From the NCBI GenBank assembly GCA_965200885.1, contig OZ241737.1, forward strand, positions 3,038,001-3,102,000: DNA of 64,000 bases, written 5' to 3'. Source of the stretch: MPNP01 sp026710155. GTDB lineage: Bacteria; Pseudomonadota; Alphaproteobacteria; Rhodobacterales; Rhodobacteraceae. Under the pieces are notes generated by a model. That model saw nothing but the letters and a program-made list of their open reading frames with translations, searched no databases and was not told the DNA's origin. Position numbers and translations under genes: made by a program. Below, in pieces: positions 29,114 through 38,908 of the stretch (the stretch's first letter is position 1; every line of letters starts with the position of its first letter).

Positions 29114-29821
29114 ATGAATACCCTGACCGAAGCATTCCTGCAATCTTTCCAGCTGATGATTACCCTTGACGAAACCCTTGTCGAAGTGGTTCTGCTTTCG
29201 TTGTCGGTTACTTTCAAAGCCGTTTCACTTGCTTGCCTTATTGGACTTCCCCTTGGTACCGCCCTGGCGGTACTTAAATTCCCTGGACAAAAAACCCTTG
29301 TTGTCCTCTTCAACTCCTTCATGGGCCTGCCTCCGGTTGTAGTCGGACTAGTTGTCTATTTGATACTATCAGCCAATGGCCCCCTCGGACCTCTCGGTTT
29401 ACTGTATACCCCAACAGCCATGATCATAGCCCAGACCATACTGGTAACACCCATCATAGTTGCCCATTCACGGCAGATAATTGTTCTGCTGGCCGAGGAA
29501 TATGATGAAACCCTCCGATCAATGCAGGCATCCCGCATGGATATTATGGGAACCCTGTTGTGGGATTCACGGTTTTCCCTTTTTACGACAGTCCTTGCCG
29601 GTTTGGGGCGGGCCTTTTCCGAAGTGGGAGCTGTGATGATTGTAGGTGGCAACATCAATCATTTCACCAGAATCATGACCACGGCCATTGCCCTTCAAAC
29701 TTCCCGTGGGGATCTTGCCCTGGCCTTGGGTCTGGGTATTATTCTCCTAGTGCTGACAATCTCGATCAACGCCTTGGCTTATGGGCTAAAAACCACCTGG
29801 GAAAAGCATTCCTATGCCTAA
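29114..29821 (+). CDS. tupB: tungstate ABC transporter permease
   Basis: A 235-residue inner-membrane permease with five to six hydrophobic segments and the EAA loop (EEYDETLRSMQASRMDIMGTLLWD, ~136). The FNSFMGLPPVVVGLVVY stretch (~75) is characteristic of TupB/WtpB-type permeases for tungstate. It overlaps tupC by 8 bases. The three genes form one operon, tupBCA, with the binding protein last rather than first. Confidence 0.9.
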   Translation: MNTLTEAFLQSFQLMITLDETLVEVVLLSLSVTFKAVSLACLIGLPLGTALAVLKFPGQKTLVVLFNSFMGLPPVVVGLVVYLILSANGPLGPLGLLYTPTAMIIAQTILVTPIIVAHSRQIIVLLAEEYDETLRSMQASRMDIMGTLLWDSRFSLFTTVLAGLGRAFSEVGAVMIVGGNINHFTRIMTTAIALQTSRGDLALALGLGIILLVLTISINALAYGLKTTWEKHSYA

Positions 29822-30563
29822 AGCCAAAATACTGGATCTTAATGACTTCTCCGAGCAGAGGAAGCAACAGGCTTCCATCATCTGTTCATCACTGTTCTTT
29901 CAGCGAGGTGAGAAAAAGATACTTTCGAATATTTCAATAACCATCCCCAAGACAGGCATAAGTGTCATCATGGGCCCCAATGGTGCCGGGAAATCTGTCC
30001 TGCTGCGAACCATCATCGGGTTATTGAAGCCGGACTCGGGTCATGTCATTCTCAATCCTGAATTTGCCGGAAAAACAGCGCTGGTCTTTCAAAGGCCTGT
30101 TCTCATCAGAAGAACAGTCTATGGCAATCTTCATCATGCCCTGGGTATTGCAGGTGTTCCGAGAAGACAGCGCAAGAGCAGGATTGAAGAACTCATTGCT
30201 ATTGGAGGACTCGCCGGTCTGGAAAACCATCCTGCCAGATCTCTTTCCGGTGGAGAACAGCAAAGGCTGCAAATGGTCAGGACCCTATCCTCCAATCCCA
30301 AACTCATCCTGCTTGATGAACCCTCGGCAAGTCTTGACCCACAATCAACCCACGCCATAGAGGAAATAATCAAATCCACTTCAGACAAGAACGTCAAACT
30401 GGTTCTGGTAACTCATGACATCGGGCAGGCCAAGAGATTGGCTGATGATGTTACCTTCATTCACAAGGGAAAGATACTCGAACAAAATTCTTCACCAGAC
30501 TATTTCAACTCGCCATCTACCCCTGAAGTTAAATCCTATCTTGAAGGGGATTTGCTGGTTTGA
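29814..30563 (+). CDS. tupC: tungstate ABC transporter ATP-binding protein
   Basis: A 249-residue ABC ATPase with Walker A GPNGAGKS (~54-61), signature LSGGEQQR (~143), Walker B LILLDEPSASLD (~163) and the H-loop THD (~199). It powers uptake of tungstate through TupB. The start at 29814 overlaps tupB and the stop overlaps the tupA start. Confidence 0.9.
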   Translation: MPKAKILDLNDFSEQRKQQASIICSSLFFQRGEKKILSNISITIPKTGISVIMGPNGAGKSVLLRTIIGLLKPDSGHVILNPEFAGKTALVFQRPVLIRRTVYGNLHHALGIAGVPRRQRKSRIEELIAIGGLAGLENHPARSLSGGEQQRLQMVRTLSSNPKLILLDEPSASLDPQSTHAIEEIIKSTSDKNVKLVLVTHDIGQAKRLADDVTFIHKGKILEQNSSPDYFNSPSTPEVKSYLEGDLLV

Positions 30564-31381
30564 CTAGAATACTTGCTAGATGGGTCGGGCTGGTATTCCT
30601 CCTTCTTGGTACTCCAGTACATTCTTCTGATGAATACATACTATTACAATCTACAACCTCAACTCAGAATTCGGGATTGTATGAGTTTCTATTGCCCCAT
30701 TTCGAGGATGTTTATGGGGTTAAGGTCAAGGTTGTTGCCGTTGGTACGGGCCAGGCGCTTTATAATGGTTCAAGGTGCAACGGGGATATTGTGATTGTAC
30801 ACTCTCCTGCGGATGAAAGGGAATTTGTCAAAGCCGGATACGGCATTGATCCCCATAACCTGATGTACAATCGGTTTGTGATTGTTGGACCAAGCTCAGA
30901 TCCAGCAGGCATTGGCAAGATTGAAACTCTTCAGGAAGCATTTGTTAAATTAAGCAAGGGTCTGGCACCTTTCATATCACGTGGAGATGACAGTGGTACA
31001 CACAAGAAAGAACTTTCCTTGTGGGCCAAATATGAAATTTCTCCGACAGGAGATTGGTATTACGAAGTGGGTTCAGGCATGGGAGCAACCTTGAACATAA
31101 CAGTCGGTCTGGAAGGATATACCATGACCGATCTCGGAACATGGTTGAGTTTTGCCAACAAGTCCAACCATGTAATACTCTATGAAAATGGATCAGAAAT
31201 GTTCAATCAATACGGAATTATCATGGTGAATCCCGATCATTGTCCAAATGTCAATTCCGAACCTGCCCGGGAATTCCTGAATTGGATGGTTTCACCAATG
31301 GGACAGCAATTGATCGCGCAATACAAGATTGATGGAAAACAACTCTTTTATCCCAATGCCTCCCCCAAAATGTACAAATGA
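30560..31381 (+). CDS. tupA: tungstate-binding periplasmic protein
   Basis: A 273-residue secreted protein with a signal peptide (basic start, hydrophobic GLVFLLLG, cleavage near residue 22). The oxyanion-binding motif TTSTQNSGL follows immediately, and SRGDDSGTHKKE (~138) supplies the second ligand loop; both are typical of TupA. The start is TTG at 30560, overlapping the tupC stop, with a GAAGGGG site upstream. Tungstate supply suggests tungsten or molybdenum enzymes such as formate dehydrogenase elsewhere in the genome (inference). Confidence 0.9.
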   Translation: MTRILARWVGLVFLLLGTPVHSSDEYILLQSTTSTQNSGLYEFLLPHFEDVYGVKVKVVAVGTGQALYNGSRCNGDIVIVHSPADEREFVKAGYGIDPHNLMYNRFVIVGPSSDPAGIGKIETLQEAFVKLSKGLAPFISRGDDSGTHKKELSLWAKYEISPTGDWYYEVGSGMGATLNITVGLEGYTMTDLGTWLSFANKSNHVILYENGSEMFNQYGIIMVNPDHCPNVNSEPAREFLNWMVSPMGQQLIAQYKIDGKQLFYPNASPKMYK

Positions 31382-31605
31382 TGTATTTTGGCTTTCCAAG
31401 GTGAGGTATAAAGAAACCACAATGATTTGGTTTTGGACCTGAACCAGTTATCATGCAACACAAAGTTCAAAAATTCCTGGCTATCTAATGGGTATGATAT
31501 TACTGGAAATGTGAGAGTCCATTGGCAATGTACCCTGCCGATTATCAAAAATCGGGGGATGGATCGAAATCATTGCCATAATCCCCTGAATTGGAAGGTG
31601 GCTTG

Positions 31606-33051
31606 TCAACAATCCGTTCCATGGCAGGGTTGTTTCGGTAAAGATTTTTTGGCACCTGCTGCAAGCATGTGCGAAACCAACTCCTTCCAGTTGTTTTCAG
31701 TTGCTATTTGCAGAGGCGTGCGCCCCCAGGCATCCCTGCCGTTGATGCCATGGCCAAGTTCCAACTTCTCACCAAGAGAGTCAAGGTCACCGGAATAGGC
31801 CAACCTGTGAAGTGGTGTACCAGTCCAGGTAACAGCATATGATTGCAAGGATGGTATAGGACACTTAAATTCTGTTGGGTCATCTGGAATTCGATCCAAA
31901 AACCCGTAGCGTTGTAAAAAATCAAATGTCAATTTATCAAGTTCGCAATTGGTGATTTCTACTACCAACTGCTGATCTTTGCATTTGCTATTGATAATTG
32001 TCCTAATTTCACCTTTACTTCGTGATCTCGGTCCTATTTCGGCCATAATTTCACCGATAATCCTTGGATTGGATTTAAACATTCCAAACCTGCTATTGTA
32101 GTAATTAACACGGCGTTTTGTAGCACGATGCTTGACTGCAATTGGTTCAACAGCAGACAAATCGCCATCCGTTTTCAGTAATTCTTCACCAATTGACCTC
32201 ATGGTATTCTCAACATGCTTGGGCCATCCATCGCCCCATCGGCCCATGCGATCACCCCATTCGGAAGTCAACTCGGGAGTGGACCTGACATTGAAATAGT
32301 CAATGAACTTCGCTAGGGATTCTTTGACTTCTGGTAAAGAAAGGGGTTGCAATTGATGAATTGCTCCATCTCCAAAACGAGGACTTGCCATCTTCTCCTG
32401 AAGTACCGCCTCACTGTTTGACAAACCGGCAAGTACCGGGAATACAGGATATCCATCACTACCCAGATGGAGGTCTAGCAAAACCCTCACCACTTCAGGA
32501 TTAGTTTCACTGGCTATAGTCTGGATTTCATCAATCAGCAACAGAATGCAGTATTTCTTTGGAAATACCGGTTTGGCCTCCGATGAATTATCCAGTCCCA
32601 AACCAAAACCGAATGCTGAAACAGAAGATATTTTACGAAGGGCACCATGGACCTCGTCCTTGACCTTGGCGATGGTAATTTTCCTATCAAGCTCTTCTAT
32701 CGTTTTCTGGATTTGCCCAACCAGATAGTCATGGGAAAGCCTAGTAGGGTTTGAAACCATGACCGGAATAATCTTGTAACTTTCGGTTTGATCATTCAAC
32801 TTCTCAATACAGTTTTGCTTGATTTTCTCCAACAGGGAAGTCTTGCCGATGCCAGGGGGACCTTGAATGATCTGGGTTTGCCCACCTGCAGGATTTTTTG
32901 TGGGATCATTCAAATAATTATTGCTAATAATCTTGCTTTTAATTTCAACCCTAAACTGTAGTCCATTACGACCCGTAAAGAAAGGATTGATATTCCGATC
33001 CTCAGTATACAAAAATACATTTAAACCTTCAGTATCGAATGATTTGGCCAT
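31606..33051 (-). CDS. AAA/STAND-like ATPase with C-terminal ankyrin repeats
   Basis: A 481-residue protein. The N-terminal NTPase has Walker A QGPPGIGKTS (~63-72) and Walker B ILLLIDEIQ (~170-178), like the ORC/STAND ATPases that switch on effectors. The C-terminal ~65 residues contain two ankyrin repeats (GTPLHRLAYSGDLDSL and GRTPLQIATENNWKEL). No catalytic effector domain is evident, so the middle region (~240-410) may bind DNA or a partner. It stands alone near the tup operon. The role is unknown; defence or host interaction are possible. Confidence 0.7.
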   Translation of the reverse strand: MAKSFDTEGLNVFLYTEDRNINPFFTGRNGLQFRVEIKSKIISNNYLNDPTKNPAGGQTQIIQGPPGIGKTSLLEKIKQNCIEKLNDQTESYKIIPVMVSNPTRLSHDYLVGQIQKTIEELDRKITIAKVKDEVHGALRKISSVSAFGFGLGLDNSSEAKPVFPKKYCILLLIDEIQTIASETNPEVVRVLLDLHLGSDGYPVFPVLAGLSNSEAVLQEKMASPRFGDGAIHQLQPLSLPEVKESLAKFIDYFNVRSTPELTSEWGDRMGRWGDGWPKHVENTMRSIGEELLKTDGDLSAVEPIAVKHRATKRRVNYYNSRFGMFKSNPRIIGEIMAEIGPRSRSKGEIRTIINSKCKDQQLVVEITNCELDKLTFDFLQRYGFLDRIPDDPTEFKCPIPSLQSYAVTWTGTPLHRLAYSGDLDSLGEKLELGHGINGRDAWGRTPLQIATENNWKELVSHMLAAGAKKSLPKQPCHGTDC

Positions 33052-33391
33052 AATGAACTATCCTTGCTTTTTGTTGTCATTATACATGAATTGACCAAAT
33101 TTGGTGAAAGTAACGACTACTTTATAAAATTAGATGTGGACAAAATGGAGCGGTTCCAGCCATCAATAATTACAAATGGAGGGAGGAACAAAGAAAGTAT
33201 TGTGTTACAAATTATCGTAAATTTATTGGAATTTTTCGGTATTCGGAAAAATTAAATTCTGTCTGACTTCGCCTTGCAAATTTAATCTGATGTAAATTCG
33301 AAAAGAATTGGATAAAAGGGTTCAATCAGAATTACTGCGTTTCAAAGAGTTGAGGCCTGCTGTCGATAGCAGGCCTCATCTTGAATTTACA
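33052..33391. other. intergenic region between ATPase-ankyrin gene and ABC binding-protein gene
   Basis: 340 bases without a supported gene. A 63-codon plus-strand ORF inside it has no recognisable family or ribosome site. The right end holds the hairpin at 33351-33378. Confidence 0.5.
33351..33378 (-). terminator. terminator hairpin after ABC binding-protein gene
   Basis: A perfect 11-bp stem (TGAGGCCTGCT / AGCAGGCCTCA) with a 6-base loop, 14 bases past the stop codon of the minus-strand binding-protein gene. The stem is GC-rich; the minus-strand bases that follow are CTCTTTG, a weak T run. A transcription terminator is the best reading. Confidence 0.75.
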
Positions 33392-34957
33392 TTAGTTGCA
33401 AACCCACTTCATTGTGTGGAAATTGAACTCAAAACTTTGCATGGGTACCCATGTGAAGCCATCCATGCAGTTTGAAAACGCCTGTTGGCTGGTCTGCGTC
33501 AAAAGATAAACATCGGACTGATTGTCAACGAGGATATGCTGAAGTTGCTTGTAGATTTCGTTTTGTCTGTCAACATCTGCAGTACCACGAGCTTCGTCGA
33601 TCAGGGCATCCACCTCATCACTCAGAACCCATTCCATTGAGGCCCAGGTACCCTGTGCTGCCGAATGGTACTGCGTGAAGAAGAAACTATCAGGTGAAGG
33701 ATAGGTCGCACCATAAAACACCTCGTTGATTGCCGGAGTGGTTTCTGCCCTGGCTGCCAACTCGGTCATCCGATTCCATGGTTCGGGTTTCAGAATGGTA
33801 TTAAATCCTATTTGATCAAGATTGGCCTTCATCAACAGGGCAATCTCTTCCTCGAAGGCAAGCCCTGCTACAAACATGATCTCGACATCAATTGGTCCAC
33901 TATCAGCATAGGAGCTTTTCTCTACGTGCTCCCTTGCTTTTTCCAAATCGAATTTGGGTAATTCCAGATCATCAGCATAAGCCCCGGCGAATACGGGAGG
34001 CATAGGTCCCGCCAGAGGTTCACCTGGCAACAGAGCTGAACGAATGGTATCATAATCTGTTGCATAGGCTATTGCCTTGCGGATATCGACGTCATCGGTG
34101 GGGGAGGCCTGATGATTGAGCTTCAAATAAAAGTTGGTGGCAGTTGGATAGGAAATTATTCGATAACCATCCATCTTGCCGATAGCATCATAGGTTTCGA
34201 TGGCCTGTGCGTCTGAGGACATTGACAGTTCTCCCGCGGCAGCCAAAGCCTTGACAGTTGCTTCTTCATGGGTGACGATAAACCTTACCTTATCAATGGC
34301 TTGATCATCCCAACCCAGATGATAACCATCATACCTTTCCATGGTCATGGTCGCTCCACGATCCCAACTCGTCAACTTGAAGGCACCTGCTCCCAAAGAG
34401 TTATTGGCCAGGAAATCCTGGGACCAGGGATCATCATCGGACATGTTTTCCATGGCAGCATCACTATTGATGACAAACAGGATTGGAGTTGTGGTCAAAA
34501 ATGGGGTGTAAATCTTGTTGAGTTTGAACTCGACAGTGTTGTTGTCGATTTCCGTTACCGAATTTTCATCAAGCACACCCTCAAAAAGATAAGAAGGGCC
34601 CTCGTTCAGAGCCAGCAGGCGCCTGACAGAATAAACCACATCCTTGGCCTCAACCGGAGATCCATCCTGAAAAGTTGCCCCATCCTTGAGGTGAAAAGTA
34701 TAGGTAAGCGTATCCTCTGAAACTTCCCAACTTTCTGCCAACAGTGGCTGAATGGCTCCATCGCCATCAAGAGTGGTTAGGGCATCATACATGTTCACCC
34801 CAGCCATATACTCTGTGTAGTCATTTATTTTTGCCGGATCGACGGTTCCAAAAATTTGAACCACATTTACCGTAGCGACATTTTCCGCCTGGGCTGAAAA
34901 GGACAGAAATGGAACTGTACCCAGCAACAGTGACATTAGAAAGTGTTTTATGTTCAT
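33392..34957 (-). CDS. ABC transporter periplasmic binding protein, family 5 (peptide/opine type)
   Basis: A 521-residue secreted protein with a signal peptide (MNIKHFLMSLLLGTVPFLSFSAQA) and SBP_bac_5 features: AESWEVSEDTLTYTFHLKDGATFQDGSPVEAKDVVYS (split here: LTYTFHLKDG, ~88) and a C-terminal substrate-binding lobe. It should deliver a peptide-like or amino-acid-derived ligand to the Dpp-type permeases at 40609-42512. It is separated from the DUF917 gene by ~200 bases and is the last gene of the run. Confidence 0.9.
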   Translation of the reverse strand: MNIKHFLMSLLLGTVPFLSFSAQAENVATVNVVQIFGTVDPAKINDYTEYMAGVNMYDALTTLDGDGAIQPLLAESWEVSEDTLTYTFHLKDGATFQDGSPVEAKDVVYSVRRLLALNEGPSYLFEGVLDENSVTEIDNNTVEFKLNKIYTPFLTTTPILFVINSDAAMENMSDDDPWSQDFLANNSLGAGAFKLTSWDRGATMTMERYDGYHLGWDDQAIDKVRFIVTHEEATVKALAAAGELSMSSDAQAIETYDAIGKMDGYRIISYPTATNFYLKLNHQASPTDDVDIRKAIAYATDYDTIRSALLPGEPLAGPMPPVFAGAYADDLELPKFDLEKAREHVEKSSYADSGPIDVEIMFVAGLAFEEEIALLMKANLDQIGFNTILKPEPWNRMTELAARAETTPAINEVFYGATYPSPDSFFFTQYHSAAQGTWASMEWVLSDEVDALIDEARGTADVDRQNEIYKQLQHILVDNQSDVYLLTQTSQQAFSNCMDGFTWVPMQSFEFNFHTMKWVCN

Positions 34958-35154
34958 CTTTTCTCCTCCTACAAAATTAAAGGAAAGTCATTTGTGTCCT
35001 TGTCAAGCATTTCAACCAGACCAAACAATCCAGAATCACCCCATCATGCCTGACCGATTGAAATTTGCTCATTGCAACTAATGACCAACTCCTCTATCAA
35101 TAAAGTAATGACCGAATAATGTAAATAATAAAGCTTGTATCATAGAGGCTCATC

Positions 35155-36258
35155 TCAACAGTTAATGGATTCTATGGGCGCATATTCCTGATCATAGCCA
35201 AAATACCTGGGTCCAACAAGTTCCAAACCCTTTTCTGAACGCCATTGGGGATCACATGGCAAGCCAAATACAATAACCCTGAACCCGTATCGTATCTGTT
35301 CAGTGGTTATGGGGGATCCTGTTTCCAAGTCCAAAAGGCAAATCAAGTCTGGAGTCATGGCCCTAACCTCACCCTGTTTTGTTTCAGCCATTAGAAATTC
35401 ATTCTGAAATCTCAAGATCAATGTATTACCATCATGCGTTCCTATCCCTTCAATTTTAGCCATTCCGCGGGCGAAACCGCCCTCTGTACGACGTTCTACA
35501 TCAATAACCCTGCCCTCAAAAAGACTGATGCCATTAAGTTCCGATTTCAATCGCTCAGCCGGATTTCGGTTGACCGATTGCTCGGTATAAATTATCTTTC
35601 CTATGGAATGGATAAGTGACAATGAACCTCGCAATACAGCTTTCTTGGCCTCAGCTCCTGTCATCGGATACAAGGCAACCAAACCTGTTCCACCCATCTC
35701 CACGGTAATCACACGAGCAAATTTTTCAGTGCTGAGATTGTCAACCGTATTTAGTACGAGTGAGTTGCCCTTCTCATCCGCAATAACCATGGGACAGGCT
35801 GCAATGTTTTGGATTGTCATGGAAACCATCTGCAATTCAGGAAAAGCCCGACCCATGCCATCACCATCAATAATCGGAAGTTTGGCCGAAGCAGCTACGG
35901 CAATGGGTATGGTTGAATTCAATCCCCCCGCTTCAATGCAGAAGACAGCATCTGCCTTGTGCCCCAGATAGTTCTCCAGACTGGTCAATGCTGCCCGGGC
36001 TTCATCGCCACGAGGAAGTTTTTCCAGCATCACTGTTGGAGCTCCCATCATGGCAATTGGGACAACAAGTGCATCGTCATCCAAAGAATCAACATTCAAT
36101 ACCTTCACCGGTCCGTTTTCGCGAATTGCCTGTTCCGACATTAACCTGCCAATATAAGGATCTCCACCACCCCCAGTGCCCAAAAAAGCACCACCAAGTG
36201 CTATGTTGTCCATATCTTCAAGACGGATTTCATTTATTGGATTAGCTGCCATTGTCAA
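35155..36258 (-). CDS. DUF917 family protein
   Basis: A 367-residue DUF917 protein, starting with a short acidic helix followed by ALGGAFLGTGGGGDPYIG (~25), the family's Gly-rich signature, and DGDGMGRAFPE (~131). DUF917 proteins are encoded next to hydantoinase/oxoprolinase genes and are thought to be partner subunits or accessory enzymes; the reaction is not known. Its start overlaps the stop of the next DUF917 gene (36255-36258). Confidence 0.85.
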   Translation of the reverse strand: MTMAANPINEIRLEDMDNIALGGAFLGTGGGGDPYIGRLMSEQAIRENGPVKVLNVDSLDDDALVVPIAMMGAPTVMLEKLPRGDEARAALTSLENYLGHKADAVFCIEAGGLNSTIPIAVAASAKLPIIDGDGMGRAFPELQMVSMTIQNIAACPMVIADEKGNSLVLNTVDNLSTEKFARVITVEMGGTGLVALYPMTGAEAKKAVLRGSLSLIHSIGKIIYTEQSVNRNPAERLKSELNGISLFEGRVIDVERRTEGGFARGMAKIEGIGTHDGNTLILRFQNEFLMAETKQGEVRAMTPDLICLLDLETGSPITTEQIRYGFRVIVFGLPCDPQWRSEKGLELVGPRYFGYDQEYAPIESINC

Positions 36259-37364
36259 TTTCCTTCCCTAGATGAATTACGAACCAATGGTGTATAGATG
36301 ATTTCAGGATAACCAAATGCTGCCGGACCAATGACCCCAAGTGCTTCTTCTGAGCGCAGCAGGTCATGGCAAGGTAGGACCAGTATGGCAACCCGCTGGC
36401 CATATCTCAGCATTTCAGTGGTTATGGGTAAGCCGGTATCTGCCTCCAAGACAATAATGAGATCAGGTACACAAGCCCTTACCTCACCATCAAGTTTAAA
36501 CACCAGAAATTCGTTTTGCAGGTATATTTCACCTAACTTGCCATGAAAATCCCCGAAACCCTCGACATTGACATGTCCGACTGCGAACCCTCCCTTGAGA
36601 TGCCGTTCCAGATCTATGATCTTGCCGGTCATCAGTAATTGACCATCCTCCTTTTCCAGTATGGTACTGATTGGATCTGAATTATTGATTTGACTTTCCA
36701 GTACGGATCGTCCGAGTTGCAAGGCTTGGGTAACTGTATTTGGTATCGCATACCGTTTTACAAAACTGCCACGCATGGGGGCAAGGGCGATGGCTCCTGC
36801 AGCACCCATTTCAACAACAGTGGCTCGTGCAAATCTCTCCAAGGCAATTTCACTGGTCGTATCCCGGATAATGATTATGCTTCCCTTTTCGTCAGCCATT
36901 GCCGAAGGTGTGGATTTATGACCATAAATCGACCAGGTACACATCTGCATCTCAGGGAATGCACGTCCCATGCCATCGCCATCAACAACAGGTATGCCCG
37001 CCTGTGCTCCGGTCAGCATTGGTTCCATGGCATTGGCACCGCCAATTTCACTTGAAATCACTGCGTCAATCTTGTGTCCTGTTTCTTCTTCCAAAGCATA
37101 AAGTGCGCGAAGACATTCTTCACCTTGTTCAATTTTTTCCACTCCGACTACAGGGGCCCCTATTCCACCTAGGGAAACAACCCATGCATCATCTGACAAC
37201 TCATGCAGGGGAATAATATTGATCTGACGACCTTTCCTTAATTCCTTACGGCATCGTAATTTGCCGATGTAAGGGTTACCACCACCTCCGGTACCCAGAA
37301 TGGCAGCACCAATCTCGATGGCTTCGAGATCTTCAGCCGTTACCTGACGCAACGACTCATCCAT
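36255..37364 (-). CDS. DUF917 family protein, second copy
   Basis: About 369 residues, paralogous to the neighbour at 35155: GAAILGTGGGGNPYIGKL and VDGDGMGRAFPEMQM are both present. The ATG at 37364 gives an overlap of 8 bases with the hydantoinase gene; a longer in-frame start at 37379 is also possible. Two adjacent DUF917 genes suggest a heteromeric partner of the hydantoinase A protein. Confidence 0.85.
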   Translation of the reverse strand: MDESLRQVTAEDLEAIEIGAAILGTGGGGNPYIGKLRCRKELRKGRQINIIPLHELSDDAWVVSLGGIGAPVVGVEKIEQGEECLRALYALEEETGHKIDAVISSEIGGANAMEPMLTGAQAGIPVVDGDGMGRAFPEMQMCTWSIYGHKSTPSAMADEKGSIIIIRDTTSEIALERFARATVVEMGAAGAIALAPMRGSFVKRYAIPNTVTQALQLGRSVLESQINNSDPISTILEKEDGQLLMTGKIIDLERHLKGGFAVGHVNVEGFGDFHGKLGEIYLQNEFLVFKLDGEVRACVPDLIIVLEADTGLPITTEMLRYGQRVAILVLPCHDLLRSEEALGVIGPAAFGYPEIIYTPLVRNSSREGN

Positions 37365-38898
37365 CAAGATCACCAACAACTTTCAGACGAATGCGTGTTG
37401 CATTACCCGGCAGATAGGCAAGTGGTACGTCTTCCTGATCCAGCACCTCAATGCTGTCGGCTTTCGCACCAGCTGCAATCGCTTTCTCGATTGCCTCATT
37501 TCGAGCATTCTCCAGAGCAGCATCCCGAGACATCTCGGTAAGATTGAAAATGCGGTCAACTTCACCTGAAACTTGACCTATGGCTGCACCCACCGCGTTG
37601 GCCACGGCAAAATTTTCTGGTTTTACAACCGGAAGAATTCCGACGGTTTCAGGAATTAAAATCGAACCACCCCCTACTGCCAGAACCGGAATTTTTTCTG
37701 GTGAAACCCTCATTCTTTCAACCGCATTGACAATCATTTCATCAATCTTGTTCTTGTAATTTCGCAGCGTATCCTCACCGAACGCCTTGGCAGGCTCGGC
37801 ATTACCTATATCAGCTATTCCAAGTCCCACAGCAACATCAGTTGCTGTCAAGGTATCGCCTCCAAAAAGCAACCCTTGTTCAAAAATTCGATACCCTACC
37901 GATTGCGGACCGATCTGAACGGGATTGCCTGGCTTGATTTGGGTACCACCACCCAAGGCTATGGAAAAGACATCGGGCATACGGAAATTTGTACGCACTC
38001 CCCCAACTTCAACCGTTGTGGAAGCAGGGCGTGGGAAGCCCTTGATCAGGGCGCCCACATCTGTAGAGGTACCACCCACGTCACAGACTATTGCTTCCAT
38101 TTCACCCGTCAAATATGAAGCTCCTCGCATTGAATTGGTAGGTCCGGATGCAAAGGTCAGAACAGGATAGCTCTGAACAAACTCTGTCCCCATCAGGGTA
38201 CCATCGTTTTGGGTAATGAAATACGGACAACTCAATCCGACCTTTTTCAGCGCATCACTAAATGCCCTTATCGCTTGCGAAGACAATTGGCGCAAGGAGG
38301 CATTCATGATGGCAGCATTTTCACGCTCAAGAATACCCAGGCGACCAATCTCGCTGGAAAGTGTAAAATCGGCATCCGGAAGTACGGTCATCATGATTTC
38401 CATGGCTTGCTTCTCCATGGTATCATTTACCGGACTGAATACAGAACAAAGGGCTACCGAACCTATTCCCTTGCTGCCAATTTCCCTTGCAATATCCTTT
38501 AGTTCCGTTTCATCAATTTGGGAGATTTCCCGGCCATCAAATTCGTTACCTCCTTTGGCCATCCAATAACTGTTACCCACGGCTTCACGAATATCATCCG
38601 GCCAATCCACCATTGGTGGAAGACATTGGGCTGCTGGCAAACAAAGCCGTACAGCTGCCGTTTTTGACAGGTGCCTGCGTTCAACCACTGCATTGGTAAA
38701 GTGAGTGGTACCAATCATGACCGAAGAAACTTCATCCCCTTCTATACCGGTATTATCCAGAGCCATCCTTAGGCTTTCGATAATTCCAGACATTACATCT
38801 TCGGTAGTTGCCGTTTTTACTCCAGTCAAAACCTTGCCGTCCCCCATGATAACAGCATCTGTATTGGTTCCACCTACATCAATACCAATTCGAAACAT
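37357..38898 (-). CDS. hydantoinase/oxoprolinase family protein (HyuA-like)
   Basis: A 513-residue protein with the actin-like ATPase fold of hydantoinase A: MFRIGIDVGGTNTDAVI at the N-terminus (phosphate-binding loop), CDVGGTSTDVG (~272) and VLAVGGGSILIP (~408). Family members cleave cyclic amide bonds (hydantoins, 5-oxoproline) with ATP. The product is shorter than bacterial HyuA (~690) and lacks the usual C-terminal domain, like archaeal and DUF917-associated forms. It is in the same operon as a Dpp-type transporter, suggesting uptake and hydrolysis of a cyclic or peptide-like nitrogen compound. Confidence 0.85.
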   Translation of the reverse strand: MFRIGIDVGGTNTDAVIMGDGKVLTGVKTATTEDVMSGIIESLRMALDNTGIEGDEVSSVMIGTTHFTNAVVERRHLSKTAAVRLCLPAAQCLPPMVDWPDDIREAVGNSYWMAKGGNEFDGREISQIDETELKDIAREIGSKGIGSVALCSVFSPVNDTMEKQAMEIMMTVLPDADFTLSSEIGRLGILERENAAIMNASLRQLSSQAIRAFSDALKKVGLSCPYFITQNDGTLMGTEFVQSYPVLTFASGPTNSMRGASYLTGEMEAIVCDVGGTSTDVGALIKGFPRPASTTVEVGGVRTNFRMPDVFSIALGGGTQIKPGNPVQIGPQSVGYRIFEQGLLFGGDTLTATDVAVGLGIADIGNAEPAKAFGEDTLRNYKNKIDEMIVNAVERMRVSPEKIPVLAVGGGSILIPETVGILPVVKPENFAVANAVGAAIGQVSGEVDRIFNLTEMSRDAALENARNEAIEKAIAAGAKADSIEVLDQEDVPLAYLPGNATRIRLKVVGDLDG

Positions 38899-38908
38899 GA
38901 TGACTCCT

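Noticed and set aside
33064..33255. 63-codon plus-strand ORF
   Set aside because: No ribosome site, no recognised family, AT-rich intergenic composition.
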